Assembly: GCA_016929365.1 (NCBI GenBank)
Contig: JAFGIZ010000047.1
Coordinates: 1 to 17,674 of the forward strand
Source of the DNA: Lentisphaerota bacterium
Lineage (GTDB): Bacteria; Verrucomicrobiota; Kiritimatiellia; UBA8416; JAFGIZ01
Length of the DNA: 17,674 nucleotides
Direction of reading: 5' to 3'
Shown here in pieces: positions 6,860 through 14,013 of the stretch. Both the position numbers and the translations under genes were made by a program. The stretch's first letter is position 1, and the number at the start of each line of letters is the position of its first letter. The notes below the pieces were generated by a model. The model saw nothing but the letters and a program-made list of their open reading frames with translations, did not search any database and was not told the origin of the DNA.

Positions 6860-7520
6860 GATGCAACGCAGTGTGCGGATTCAGGCCGGCGAAGTCAATC
6901 TTGCCTTGCGTCTCGCCGAGATAAACGGCTACCCGGCGTGCCACGGCTTCGATTTCGCGGGTCTTGGCGTTGAAATACAGATCGGCCAGGCGGAGGTGGC
7001 GGACTACAAAACGCGGCGCGGCGCAGAGGGGATAGGCATAAACGCCGGCCCGGTAGGCGAGTCCGCCGCCGGGCGCGGGGGCCACGCGGATGGCGATGAG
7101 AGCGCGAAAGCGGCCGAAGAAGCGGTTTCCGGCGGCGAAAAAGACGCGGTCAAAGCCGTCTCCGCCGGGCGGCGGGCGGTGCAGTTCGAGTATGTCGGAG
7201 CGTTCGTCCTTGCGGTTGACGTAGGTATAGCGTCCCGGCTCGATGTTGCGGATTACAAATTCCGGCTCGGCGCCGGCGGGCAGGCTTGCCGTGTAAGCGT
7301 CCTGCACAACAGCGAGGGCATTGGACAGGGAGGCCAGGCGGGCGGCGAGGGCGTAGGGCGTGTCCATCGTTCCGGAAGCGCGGACGAAGATATAGTCGTT
7401 GGTCAAGACGGCCCGGGCCCGCGGCTGCGCGCGCACAGATGCAAGCAACTCCGTGCCGGCGGCGCCCGCGGTGCCGCCGAGGATCAAGAGGGCCGGCAGG
7501 ATGAGCTTAAGCCGCGGCAT
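6825..7520 (-). CDS. Exported protein of unknown function
   Basis: Product of 231 residues from the ATG at 7520; an ATG at 7535 adds five residues. The N-terminus is a Sec signal peptide: basic MPRLK, a hydrophobic core to about residue 17, then an Ala/Gly cleavage region near AGAAG. The mature part has alternating hydrophobic/polar stretches suggesting a beta-rich or alpha+beta fold. A conserved-looking centre includes GRYTYVNRKDERSDILEL, FDRVFFAAGNRFFGRFRA and YRAGVYAYP. The end is mildly hydrophobic, with two Cys in the last three residues. I do not recognise the family. It overlaps the ParB-like gene by 35 bases and lies 294 bases beyond the end of the GT operon, so it probably forms a two-gene unit with the ParB-like protein. 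Confidence 0.65.
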   Translation of the reverse strand: MPRLKLILPALLILGGTAGAAGTELLASVRAQPRARAVLTNDYIFVRASGTMDTPYALAARLASLSNALAVVQDAYTASLPAGAEPEFVIRNIEPGRYTYVNRKDERSDILELHRPPPGGDGFDRVFFAAGNRFFGRFRALIAIRVAPAPGGGLAYRAGVYAYPLCAAPRFVVRHLRLADLYFNAKTREIEAVARRVAVYLGETQGKIDFAGLNPHTALHHADPRELDCCP

Positions 7521-7814
7521 GTGTCCAGCCTGCATCTTCGTTCAGAGAAGCCCCTGCGCCATGCGCGTCTTTCTGCCTGGCGCGTTTCTTGAGCCGGGCG
7601 CTGCCGGGCGCGAGTTTGCGCGGAGCCACGGGGGGGTGACCGGCGGGTTTGTGTACGATGGCGGCGCTCACATTCAGGAGTGGGAACGTTCTCCTGTTCC
7701 CGTCGCGGTCGACCCCCGTGACAAAACCGTGTTCGCGAGCCTCGATGGCATGGCTGCACGGTGCCCGGGGCGCGTTAAGGGAATGTGAGGAACGGGTAAG
7801 AATCTCATGAAAGA
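7521..7814. other. Intergenic stretch between the GT operon and the exported-protein gene
   Basis: 294 bases without a convincing gene. It contains a short inverted repeat GGGAAC (7682-7687) / GTTCCC (7696-7701), which on the minus strand lies about 115 bases past the end of the GH-like gene but has no T-run. AATCT/AGATT (7801-7805/7811-7815) flanks that gene's stop. The promoter of the leftward exported-protein gene should be here, but I see no good -35/-10 pair. Confidence 0.4.
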
Positions 7815-9524
7815 TTACTTGAGAACGGTGTGGATCCCCATGGCCTGGCTGTTCAGGAGCGCGCGGGTGCCGCGGTGGCGCGTCAGGAGCAGGATGGGGG
7901 AGATAAGCGAGAGGTAGCGAATCATCAGGAGCCGGTCGACGAGCCGGTAGCCGCGCTGCTCGCGAAGAAAGAGCGAGAGCAGGAAGCGAAGCCGCGAGCG
8001 CGGGATCGCAAAACGCGAGAAGTCCAGGTTGACGGCATAGCGTACGGGGTACTTGCGGATGTAGGCGCGCTTGAGCGACCGGAGACGCTTGGGCAGGTCC
8101 GGCCGGTACGGGCCGAGGTAGTATTCACGGGCCAGGGCCAGAATGTGAAACGTATCATACTGAAAGGCGATATCGCGTGCCGGCAGGCCGAGCTCGGCTG
8201 CCAGCCGGTGCATCGCACGGATCTTTCCCAGCGCGGTATAGCCCTGCGAAATGCTTTCCTCGGGATCGGTGACGAGGCAGCGCAGCAGTTTGCGCATGGA
8301 GTGGTTGACGAGGACCTGGTCCCAGAAGACCGAGAGCAGCGGCGGGACGCGGACGCGCCGGAAGAAGATCTTGCGGCGGGCGAGGTCCTCGATATAGAGC
8401 AGCTGCTTGACGACCTCGTCGGACAGGCGCAGGAGGGCGAGCAGCCGGTCCGGCTTTCCGCAGCCCATCGCGGCGGCGACGGCCTGGACGGCTTCTTCGA
8501 CGGTTTCGCCGTGGCGCCAGAGGCGGACGGCCACGCGCGTATCGATTTCGGTCCAGACGGCGGAACGGTCGAGGAAGGTGCGCCGGCGGAAGACGGACCA
8601 GCCGCCGGTCTGGCACCAGATCCAGGCGCCGACGACGTTCCGTGCGCCGCCGAGCTGGCGGAGATACTGTTCGTAATCCCATCCCGTAAAGGCAGGAAAC
8701 TCCCCGAAGCCTTCGTATTCCCGCCGGGTTTGCAGCTCGATCAGCTTGCGATGATCGGAGCGGAAGAATAGCTTGTTGAGCGGGAGATAGCGGAAGAAGT
8801 CGGTTTCCCCGTATTTCATGGAGAGAACGAGCCGTTTGCTGTCAAGGCCGCGGAAGACCCTGTCGAAAGTGTTCCGGTTCCAGATCAGGTCGCCGAGGGC
8901 ATACGCGCCGACGGTCCAGGTACGGACGATCAGGGTGCGGCGGTGCCGTTCGAAAGCGGGCAGGAGCGTGCGGATATAGCGGCGCAGGGTCCGCGGGGTT
9001 TTGACGGCCAAACGGCTGCGGAAGTCGCCGCGCACGTCGCGGCTGTCGCACTCGCCGACGCGCAGGATCACGCCCCGGACCTGGGGAAAACAGGCAAGGA
9101 TTTCGCCGCAGGCCCGGGCCAGAAACGGCAGGCCGCGCGAGGTGAGGGGATTCATGAAGCCGGGCCGGCCGGCGGGTTCGAAAACCGCGTCGGTGGTGAG
9201 ATAAACGCCCAGGCCGGCATCGGCCGCGATCGAGAAGATGCGGCCGAAGGCCTCGCGGTAGCGTGCGATCCGTGCGTTGAGGTCGCGGCCGTAGCGCGGG
9301 CAGGGCGCGAGGTGGGCGAGATCGTCCAGGGTCACGCCGTTAAAGCCGAGCGCGGCTGCCGTGCGGGCCAGTGCGGCAAACTCCTCCTCGATGCGCCGCA
9401 GGCGCGCGGTGTCCAGCTCCCCGTTGTCTTCAAGGTTGTCGAACGGAATCTTGGACCAGTTGATGCGCCGGCGCCGGTAGCCGCCGAAGAACGGGCCGCT
9501 GCCGTCAATAAGAAACAGGTTCAC
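7815..9524 (-). CDS. GH67-like TIM-barrel protein (putative glycoside hydrolase), coupled to the GT operon
   Basis: Product of 569 residues with a GTG start at 9524 whose GTGA overlaps the stop of the PHP-GT gene, so the larger frame (to 9647) is rejected. Residues 1-310 read like a (beta/alpha)8 barrel: GFNGVTLDDL (60-69), GVYLTTDAVF, GVILRVGECD (E158), TLIVRTWTVGAY, SMKYGETDFF (E240), RREYEGFGE, and a C-terminal strand AWIWCQTGGW (300-309). The Glu residues at strand ends are candidate acid/base residues. The pattern recalls alpha-glucuronidase family 67 middle domains, but the match is by eye and partial. The rest (310-569) is largely helical and basic, with no second domain I recognise. 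No signal peptide is visible, so the protein is probably cytoplasmic. In context it may trim or remodel a glycan made by the two upstream GT4 enzymes. Confidence 0.55.
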   Translation of the reverse strand: MNLFLIDGSGPFFGGYRRRRINWSKIPFDNLEDNGELDTARLRRIEEEFAALARTAAALGFNGVTLDDLAHLAPCPRYGRDLNARIARYREAFGRIFSIAADAGLGVYLTTDAVFEPAGRPGFMNPLTSRGLPFLARACGEILACFPQVRGVILRVGECDSRDVRGDFRSRLAVKTPRTLRRYIRTLLPAFERHRRTLIVRTWTVGAYALGDLIWNRNTFDRVFRGLDSKRLVLSMKYGETDFFRYLPLNKLFFRSDHRKLIELQTRREYEGFGEFPAFTGWDYEQYLRQLGGARNVVGAWIWCQTGGWSVFRRRTFLDRSAVWTEIDTRVAVRLWRHGETVEEAVQAVAAAMGCGKPDRLLALLRLSDEVVKQLLYIEDLARRKIFFRRVRVPPLLSVFWDQVLVNHSMRKLLRCLVTDPEESISQGYTALGKIRAMHRLAAELGLPARDIAFQYDTFHILALAREYYLGPYRPDLPKRLRSLKRAYIRKYPVRYAVNLDFSRFAIPRSRLRFLLSLFLREQRGYRLVDRLLMIRYLSLISPILLLTRHRGTRALLNSQAMGIHTVLK

Positions 9525-11983
9525 GACACTGGCGCCGCGGCCGCTGCCGCTGCGGGCGCGGCCGCGGCAGGGCATTCGGGAGGCGGCGCGGGGGCGGAAC
9601 CATCGCGGGAGGGGGGGGTGAGCATATCGTCCAGAACGCGTTCCCACCCGTAGTCAGCATGATCGCGTTGGCGGGCCCGGTCGCGCATGGCGCGGTAGGC
9701 CTCGGGGGCTCGTTCCTTAAGCGCGATGCCCCGCCGGACAGCGCCGGCCCAGGCCTGCAGGTCGCCGGCGGGCAGGACCCAGCCGGTTGCGCCGTGCTGA
9801 ACGATTTCCTGCGGCCCGCCGACGTCGGTGACCAGGGCGGGGAGGCCGCACGCGTGGGCCTCGAGGATGACCATGCCGAAGGTGTCGGTCGTGCTGGGGA
9901 AAACGAACAGATCGGCCAGCTCGTAGTAGTGGGGGAGTTCGGAGCGGGGCACGCGGCCGGCAAAGGCGACGCGCTTATCCCAGGCGAATTCCGCCTTGAG
10001 GCGCTCCAATTCAGGTCCGTCGCCGACGACGAGCAGCGTGACGTCGTCACGTGCGCCGACGGCCTCGCGGTAGACATTGAAGAGAAAGTCCAGGTTCTTT
10101 TCCTTGCCCAGGCGTCCGGCCCAGAGGAGGACCGCTGCATGGCGGGGAATGCCGTGGCGCCGGCGGATTTCGGCCTGGCGGCGCGTATCCCCGCGGGCGA
10201 AGCCGGGTTCGATGCCGCGCCGGAAGAGGCGCATGCGTTCGGGGTTGATCCCCCGGTCGGCCAGCATCGTGATATAGGCCTCGCTCGGTACGCGGACTTC
10301 GTCCATGAGCCGGAAAAACCAGCGGACATAGGATTCGATGGCGGCGGAAACCGAAGGATCGCCGATAAAGTGATCCGCCTGCCTTGTGAAATCCGTGTGA
10401 TAGATCCCGGTGCACTTTATGTCCAGCAGGCGGGCGGCCGCCAGGCCGGTCAGGCCGACAGGGCCGGGTGTCGACACGACGATTTCGTCAGGGCTTTCCG
10501 CGGCAATAATGTCGATGGCCCGGAGCAACGAAGGCACGCGCAGGGTGAAGGCGGTATAGAAGTCGGGTGTCACGGTATAGACGCAGGGCAGGTTGATGGT
10601 GTTGGGCGGGAGCGCATCGCGTGCTTCGTCTTCGGGCAGGGTGGTGACGAGGCGGACCGGGCGGCCGGTGCGATGGGCGCAGCGCGCCAGCTCCTGCATG
10701 GTGACCGAAACGCCGTTCAGGTCGGTCATCGTGTCCGAGAACCAGAGCAGCTTGCGCGCGGCCGGAAGGCGTCCTTTTCCGAAAAGGCGCAGCAGCTCTC
10801 GGTGCAGCTCGCGGTCCTGGTGCTGATGGCGCAGGGTGCTGACGAACGGGGCAATCAAGAAAAGCGCGGGCAGGGCCGCCGCGAGGTTTTTCAGCAGCCG
10901 TCCGGCATCGCCGTTACGGAGGTCTTTTTCGACGGACGTGGCGATCAGCGCGAAGAAATTGTCGCTGAGGGTGGCCAGGCCGTTGTACACGCGGTTGATG
11001 CGGTCCTCGATCTCGATACCGCTGCCCGGCCGGGCGGCGGAGAGGTCCTCGTAAAAACGGCTGAGCAGGCGGTCGCGGGAGTCCTTGCCGCGCTTCAGTT
11101 TGCGCACGGCCAGCCAGTTCCGGAAGCCGAGGCGGTCGTCGGTAAAGAGCAGCGTGTTCAGCATCTCCAGGAAACCCCCGCTGCCCGGGTTTCCGGCCCG
11201 GTCCCGGGAGAAATCGTACGCAATTTTATAGATGGCGAACGCCAGGGTCTTATGGTCGCCGTGACGTCCGCCCGCCAGGGTTTGGCGGCTCTTGAGGCGG
11301 AGGGGCAGTTCGGCCAGAGACGCGTCTTCGGCCATGGTGTAGGTCTGGCCGATCATGAGGCCGGCATGATCGTCGGAGCCGCCGGTAAAGCCCTTGATCC
11401 AGGCGTCCGGCCCCCACGGGTCGATGCGGTGTTTGCATTGGAGCCGTTCGATGTCGTGCGGTTCCAGGTCCTGGAGCACCTCGACCCATGTTTTGTTGAA
11501 AAGCCGCCCCCGCGCCCCGTTGATGCCCTCGAACACGTTGAAAAGAAGAATGAGTTTTTCCACGATGTCGCGGGTCAGGCGCCCGTTCACGCTGTACGTC
11601 GCGTGCGCGACGGAATAGGCGATATCGGCTTCGCGCAGGAGGTTGCGCAGGTCGTAGATATTGTTTCGGACCGCCTGGATGGCGCCGAACTGCGCCTCCG
11701 TGATGTCGTAGACCAGCACGTGGATCTTGCAATCGTGTTCGGGGAAGTACGTGGTTACTTCCGCGCTGACGAACGTATCCTCGGGATGGGCCTGGACCAG
11801 TTCGAGCGCGCCGTCGATGGTGTTATGATCCGTGAGCGTGACGTAGTCCATCCCGCGCGCCTTGGCGAGGCGGTAGACGTCTTCCACTTCGGTATAGGAT
11901 TCGCGGGTTCCGATCTTCTGCAGGAACCATTCCGAGGGGCGCGCGGAGTGGCGCGAGTGACAGTGCATGTCGACCTGTATCAT
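9521..11983 (-). CDS. PHP-domain phosphoesterase / GT4 glycosyltransferase fusion
   Basis: Product of 820 residues. Start at 11983 is supported by GAGGAGGT nine bases upstream and an ATGA overlap with the preceding gene. Residues 1 to about 250 are a PHP domain with an apparently complete metal site: HxH (H7, H9), D52-H53, E75, H88, H127, and D205-H206 in GGSDDHAG. A helical linker (250-410) includes a hydrophobic run near 366-382. Residues 411-790 are a GT-B fold, family GT4: YHTDF (528-532), PSEAY, GRLGKEKN (623-630), VVGDGPE (652-658) and FPSTTDTFGMVILEAHACG. In the last segment the usual E-x7-E is D700-x7-E708. The tail (about 797-820) is Pro/Ala-rich. PHP domains hydrolyse phosphate esters; coupling one to a retaining GT suggests transfer followed or preceded by dephosphorylation. 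The substrate is unknown. Confidence 0.85.
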   Translation of the reverse strand: MIQVDMHCHSRHSARPSEWFLQKIGTRESYTEVEDVYRLAKARGMDYVTLTDHNTIDGALELVQAHPEDTFVSAEVTTYFPEHDCKIHVLVYDITEAQFGAIQAVRNNIYDLRNLLREADIAYSVAHATYSVNGRLTRDIVEKLILLFNVFEGINGARGRLFNKTWVEVLQDLEPHDIERLQCKHRIDPWGPDAWIKGFTGGSDDHAGLMIGQTYTMAEDASLAELPLRLKSRQTLAGGRHGDHKTLAFAIYKIAYDFSRDRAGNPGSGGFLEMLNTLLFTDDRLGFRNWLAVRKLKRGKDSRDRLLSRFYEDLSAARPGSGIEIEDRINRVYNGLATLSDNFFALIATSVEKDLRNGDAGRLLKNLAAALPALFLIAPFVSTLRHQHQDRELHRELLRLFGKGRLPAARKLLWFSDTMTDLNGVSVTMQELARCAHRTGRPVRLVTTLPEDEARDALPPNTINLPCVYTVTPDFYTAFTLRVPSLLRAIDIIAAESPDEIVVSTPGPVGLTGLAAARLLDIKCTGIYHTDFTRQADHFIGDPSVSAAIESYVRWFFRLMDEVRVPSEAYITMLADRGINPERMRLFRRGIEPGFARGDTRRQAEIRRRHGIPRHAAVLLWAGRLGKEKNLDFLFNVYREAVGARDDVTLLVVGDGPELERLKAEFAWDKRVAFAGRVPRSELPHYYELADLFVFPSTTDTFGMVILEAHACGLPALVTDVGGPQEIVQHGATGWVLPAGDLQAWAGAVRRGIALKERAPEAYRAMRDRARQRDHADYGWERVLDDMLTPPSRDGSAPAPPPECPAAAAPAAAAAAAPVS

Positions 11984-13206
11984 GGTGTAATGACCTCCTC
12001 GTGGGGTTGACGTCGCGACGGTGCGGGCGCCGCCGCGGCACGGCGGCGCTCCGCGTACAAGGAGCGATACAGGGCGAGGGAGCGCCGGCACGTATTCTGA
12101 ATGCAGAACGTGCCGCGCACGCGCGCGGCGCGGGCGTGGCGCGCGGACGCGTCCTCGGGGCGGCGCAGCGCGTGTTGAACGGCCCGGGCGAGGGCCTCGG
12201 GCGTGGGGGCGTCGGCGAGAAGCGGGCGGGGCTCACAGCGCAGGGATTCCTCGAGGCCGCCGCCGCGGACACCCAGCACGGGGGTCCCGCAGGCTTGTGC
12301 TTCGACGGAGACAAGGCCGAACGTTTCGGCCGTGCCGGCGTGGACCAGGAGGTCGGCGGCCGAATAGAGTGCCGCGAGGCGTTCGTTGTCGTCACAATAG
12401 CCCAGCCAGGCGATGTTGGGGCGGCGTGCCGCGCGGCGTTGCACCCAGCCGGCGAGCTCGCCGTCGCCGACGAGCACAAGGTGCGTGGGCCGGCCGTCCG
12501 GCGGCAGGAGATCCATCATGGCGACGATGGCGCGGACGTTTTTCTCGCGGCTCAGGCGGCAGGCCGAAAGCAGCAGGCGCGCGTCGGCCGGCAATCCGAG
12601 TTCGGAGCGGATGGCGGCGCGGGACGGGCGCGGATAGAACGCGCGCGTATCCGTGCCGAGCGGTATGTGGGTCAGGCGGCGGATGCCGAGGGCGCGGAGC
12701 GCGTCGCGGAAACGCTGGGTTGCGACAATTGTCGCATCCATACGGTTGTAGAGCGAGACCAGGTAGCGCTGAATGGGCGCCGCGCACACGGCGCTCACCG
12801 TGTTGCCGGCAAACCGTTCCAGTGTGCGGTCCAGGGCGCGCGGGTAGTCGGAGTGGTAGAACGCCACGACGGGCACGTTCAGGAGGCGGCCGGCTTCGAG
12901 GGCGATCCAGGCGGAGCGATAGGGATCGTCCACTTCAATAAGGTCGGGCCGCTCGGCCTGGAGCAGCGCGAGGATGCGCCGCCGGGCGAGCAGCATGCGG
13001 TAGCTGCGGGAGCCGAGCAGGGGGGGCGACTTGATCTCGTAGACGCGGGACCGGCGTTCGAGACGTACGTGATTGCGCATGGACGGGACGACGACAACGT
13101 GCTGAACGTCGCGCTGCTGCGCGAAGAACCCGATTTTGTCGCCGATGTAGCGCTTGACCCCCCCGCTGAGAGGGCTATGAAACTGTACGATATCGCAGAT
13201 CTTCAT
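11980..13206 (-). CDS. GT4 family glycosyltransferase (first gene of the operon)
   Basis: Product of 408 residues with a GT-B layout. The N-terminal donor/acceptor loop is SPLSGGVKRY (11-20). Further motifs are FYHSDYPRAL (116-125), LGTDTRAFYP (183-192), ACRLSREKN (215-223), VLVGDGELAG (244-253) and GTAETFGLVSVEAQACGTPV (291-310). The last contains the intact E294-x7-E302 of retaining GT4 enzymes. The YHSDY segment resembles the YHTxx motif of glycolipid synthases such as SQD2- and MgtA-type enzymes, so a lipid or polyprenyl acceptor is plausible but unproven. Its stop overlaps the PHP-GT start (ATGA, 11983-11980), and its last codons form that gene's ribosome site. The ATG at 13206 has only a weak ribosome site. 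The C-terminal 40 residues are Arg/Ala-rich and probably disordered. Confidence 0.9.
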   Translation of the reverse strand: MKICDIVQFHSPLSGGVKRYIGDKIGFFAQQRDVQHVVVVPSMRNHVRLERRSRVYEIKSPPLLGSRSYRMLLARRRILALLQAERPDLIEVDDPYRSAWIALEAGRLLNVPVVAFYHSDYPRALDRTLERFAGNTVSAVCAAPIQRYLVSLYNRMDATIVATQRFRDALRALGIRRLTHIPLGTDTRAFYPRPSRAAIRSELGLPADARLLLSACRLSREKNVRAIVAMMDLLPPDGRPTHLVLVGDGELAGWVQRRAARRPNIAWLGYCDDNERLAALYSAADLLVHAGTAETFGLVSVEAQACGTPVLGVRGGGLEESLRCEPRPLLADAPTPEALARAVQHALRRPEDASARHARAARVRGTFCIQNTCRRSLALYRSLYAERRRAAAAPAPSRRQPHEEVITP

Positions 13207-13461
13207 ACGTTTCGCGCAACAGGATGAAAGGGGGCGGTTAGGGTTTAATGAGTGGGGTGTGTGTTTTGAGTTAGGGTTGGTATCGTGAGAAACAGGATGT
13301 TTCCGGAAAATCTTGTCGATTCCTAACAGGCTGCTAACATGCGTGTGGCATGGTTCGGGCGCTGAGCAGAACCTGCAGGGCGGGGGGCGCGGCCCGGCGC
13401 GAGGAAAACCGGGTGTTTACAGCGTCCGCCGGCTGGCGGTCGAACAGGAAGGAACGCGGGT
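13207..13461. promoter_or_regulatory. Divergent control region of the GT operon and the small-gene/polyphosphate operon
   Basis: 255 non-coding bases, more AT-rich than the surroundings. It contains a 9-base direct repeat GTTAGGGTT (13237-13245 and 13270-13278, 33 bases apart). AACAGGATG occurs twice (13218-13226 and 13291-13299), with near copies at 13325 and 13443. An inverted repeat GAAAC/GTTTC lies at 13289-13303, and the palindrome TTTCCGGAAA at 13300-13309. CTAACA is repeated (13323 and 13334). On the + strand, TTGTCG (13313-13318), 16 bases, TAACAT (13335-13340) is a weak sigma-70-like promoter for the rightward genes. A leftward promoter must be here too but is not clear. Confidence 0.4.
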
Positions 13462-13773
13462 ATGGACGGGTACGCGGTTGGGGACCATGTGATCTATCAC
13501 AAGACGAAAAGTTCGCCCCACCCGGGGCCGCGGGCGGAAGGCGTGCGGCCTTCGGAGCATGGAGAGGATTACACGTACGGCGTGGACAAGTTCTGGACCG
13601 TATCGGCCGTGCATGCGGACGGTTCGCTCGAAGTCGTGACGCGGACCGGCAAACGACACGTGCTGGACCCGCGCGATCCGAACTTGCGGAAGGCCGGGGT
13701 GGTGGATAACATGCGCTATCGCGACCGGTTCCCGGATCCGGATACGGGGGGAAGGAGTACAGGCGATGAATGA
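13462..13773 (+). CDS. Small protein of unknown function (possible beta-barrel fold)
   Basis: Product of 103 residues. Start supported by AAGGAA about eight bases upstream of the ATG. The N-terminus YAVGDHVIYHKTKSS resembles the first strands of small SH3/Tudor-like barrels (compare the VGDxVVYP opening of CarD-type proteins), but the rest does not match CarD. Other segments likely conserved are PGPRAEGVRPS, YTYGVDKFWTVSAV, LEVVTRTGKRHVL and DPNLRKA. It has no signal peptide or membrane segment. The strand-rich pattern and basic patches would suit a nucleic-acid or protein binding role; this is inference only. The end overlaps the next small gene by 8 bases. I cannot name the family. Confidence 0.7.
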   Translation: MDGYAVGDHVIYHKTKSSPHPGPRAEGVRPSEHGEDYTYGVDKFWTVSAVHADGSLEVVTRTGKRHVLDPRDPNLRKAGVVDNMRYRDRFPDPDTGGRSTGDE

Positions 13774-13957
13774 CGAGCGGCGGCGTATCGTCGTGGCCGA
13801 GTTCGACACGGAGATCGGCGAGCTGGAGGACCGGGCCAGGACCATGTGGCAGTCGGTCGCGCCGATTGTACGGAAGCGCGTCGAGCGGTTGCACACGGAG
13901 CGGGCCTGGCTGCTGTCGCATGCCGCATGGGAGCGCGCAGGCCGGGACGCGTGCTGA
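13766..13957 (+). CDS. Small helical protein of unknown function
   Basis: Product of 63 residues. ATG at 13766 with GGAG nine bases upstream, overlapping the stop of the preceding small gene by 8 bases. The sequence is charged and looks fully helical (for example VAEFDTEIGELEDRARTM and VRKRVERLHTERAWLL), possibly a short coiled coil or antiparallel hairpin. Nothing identifies a function. Spacing and ribosome site favour a real gene, but its short length leaves doubt. It is followed 56 bases later by the ROK kinase. Confidence 0.5.
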   Translation: MNDERRRIVVAEFDTEIGELEDRARTMWQSVAPIVRKRVERLHTERAWLLSHAAWERAGRDAC

Positions 13958-14013
13958 GCGGCCGGAGCGACCCCGGTGTGCGTGTCGGCAAGAGGGACCT
14001 GGAAGGGGTAGAC

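Noticed and set aside
7682..7701. Inverted repeat GGGAAC/GTTCCC as a terminator for the GT operon
   Set aside because: It is more than 100 bases past the stop and lacks a T-run; short enough to be chance.
7561..7788. A possible small + strand gene in the gap after the GT operon (starting at ATG 7561)
   Set aside because: No ribosome site, no recognisable pattern, and it covers the region expected to hold a promoter for the leftward gene.
9525..9572. GC-rich repeats encoding the Ala-rich C-terminus of the PHP-GT protein as a mobile or microsatellite element
   Set aside because: The repeats are irregular Ala/Pro codons in frame, best explained as a low-complexity protein tail.
9659..12010. 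A 783-codon open frame on the + strand
   Set aside because: It lies wholly opposite the PHP-GT4 gene, whose motifs are clear. Long antisense frames are common in GC-rich DNA and this one shows no domain.
12001..13227. A 408-codon + strand frame
   Set aside because: Antisense to the GT4 gene with intact E-x7-E motif; Ala/Gly/Arg composition typical of a shadow frame.
13462..13773. Calling the 103-residue protein a CarD transcription factor
   Set aside because: Only the first dozen residues resemble the CarD/TRCF opening; the remaining motifs and the length do not fit.
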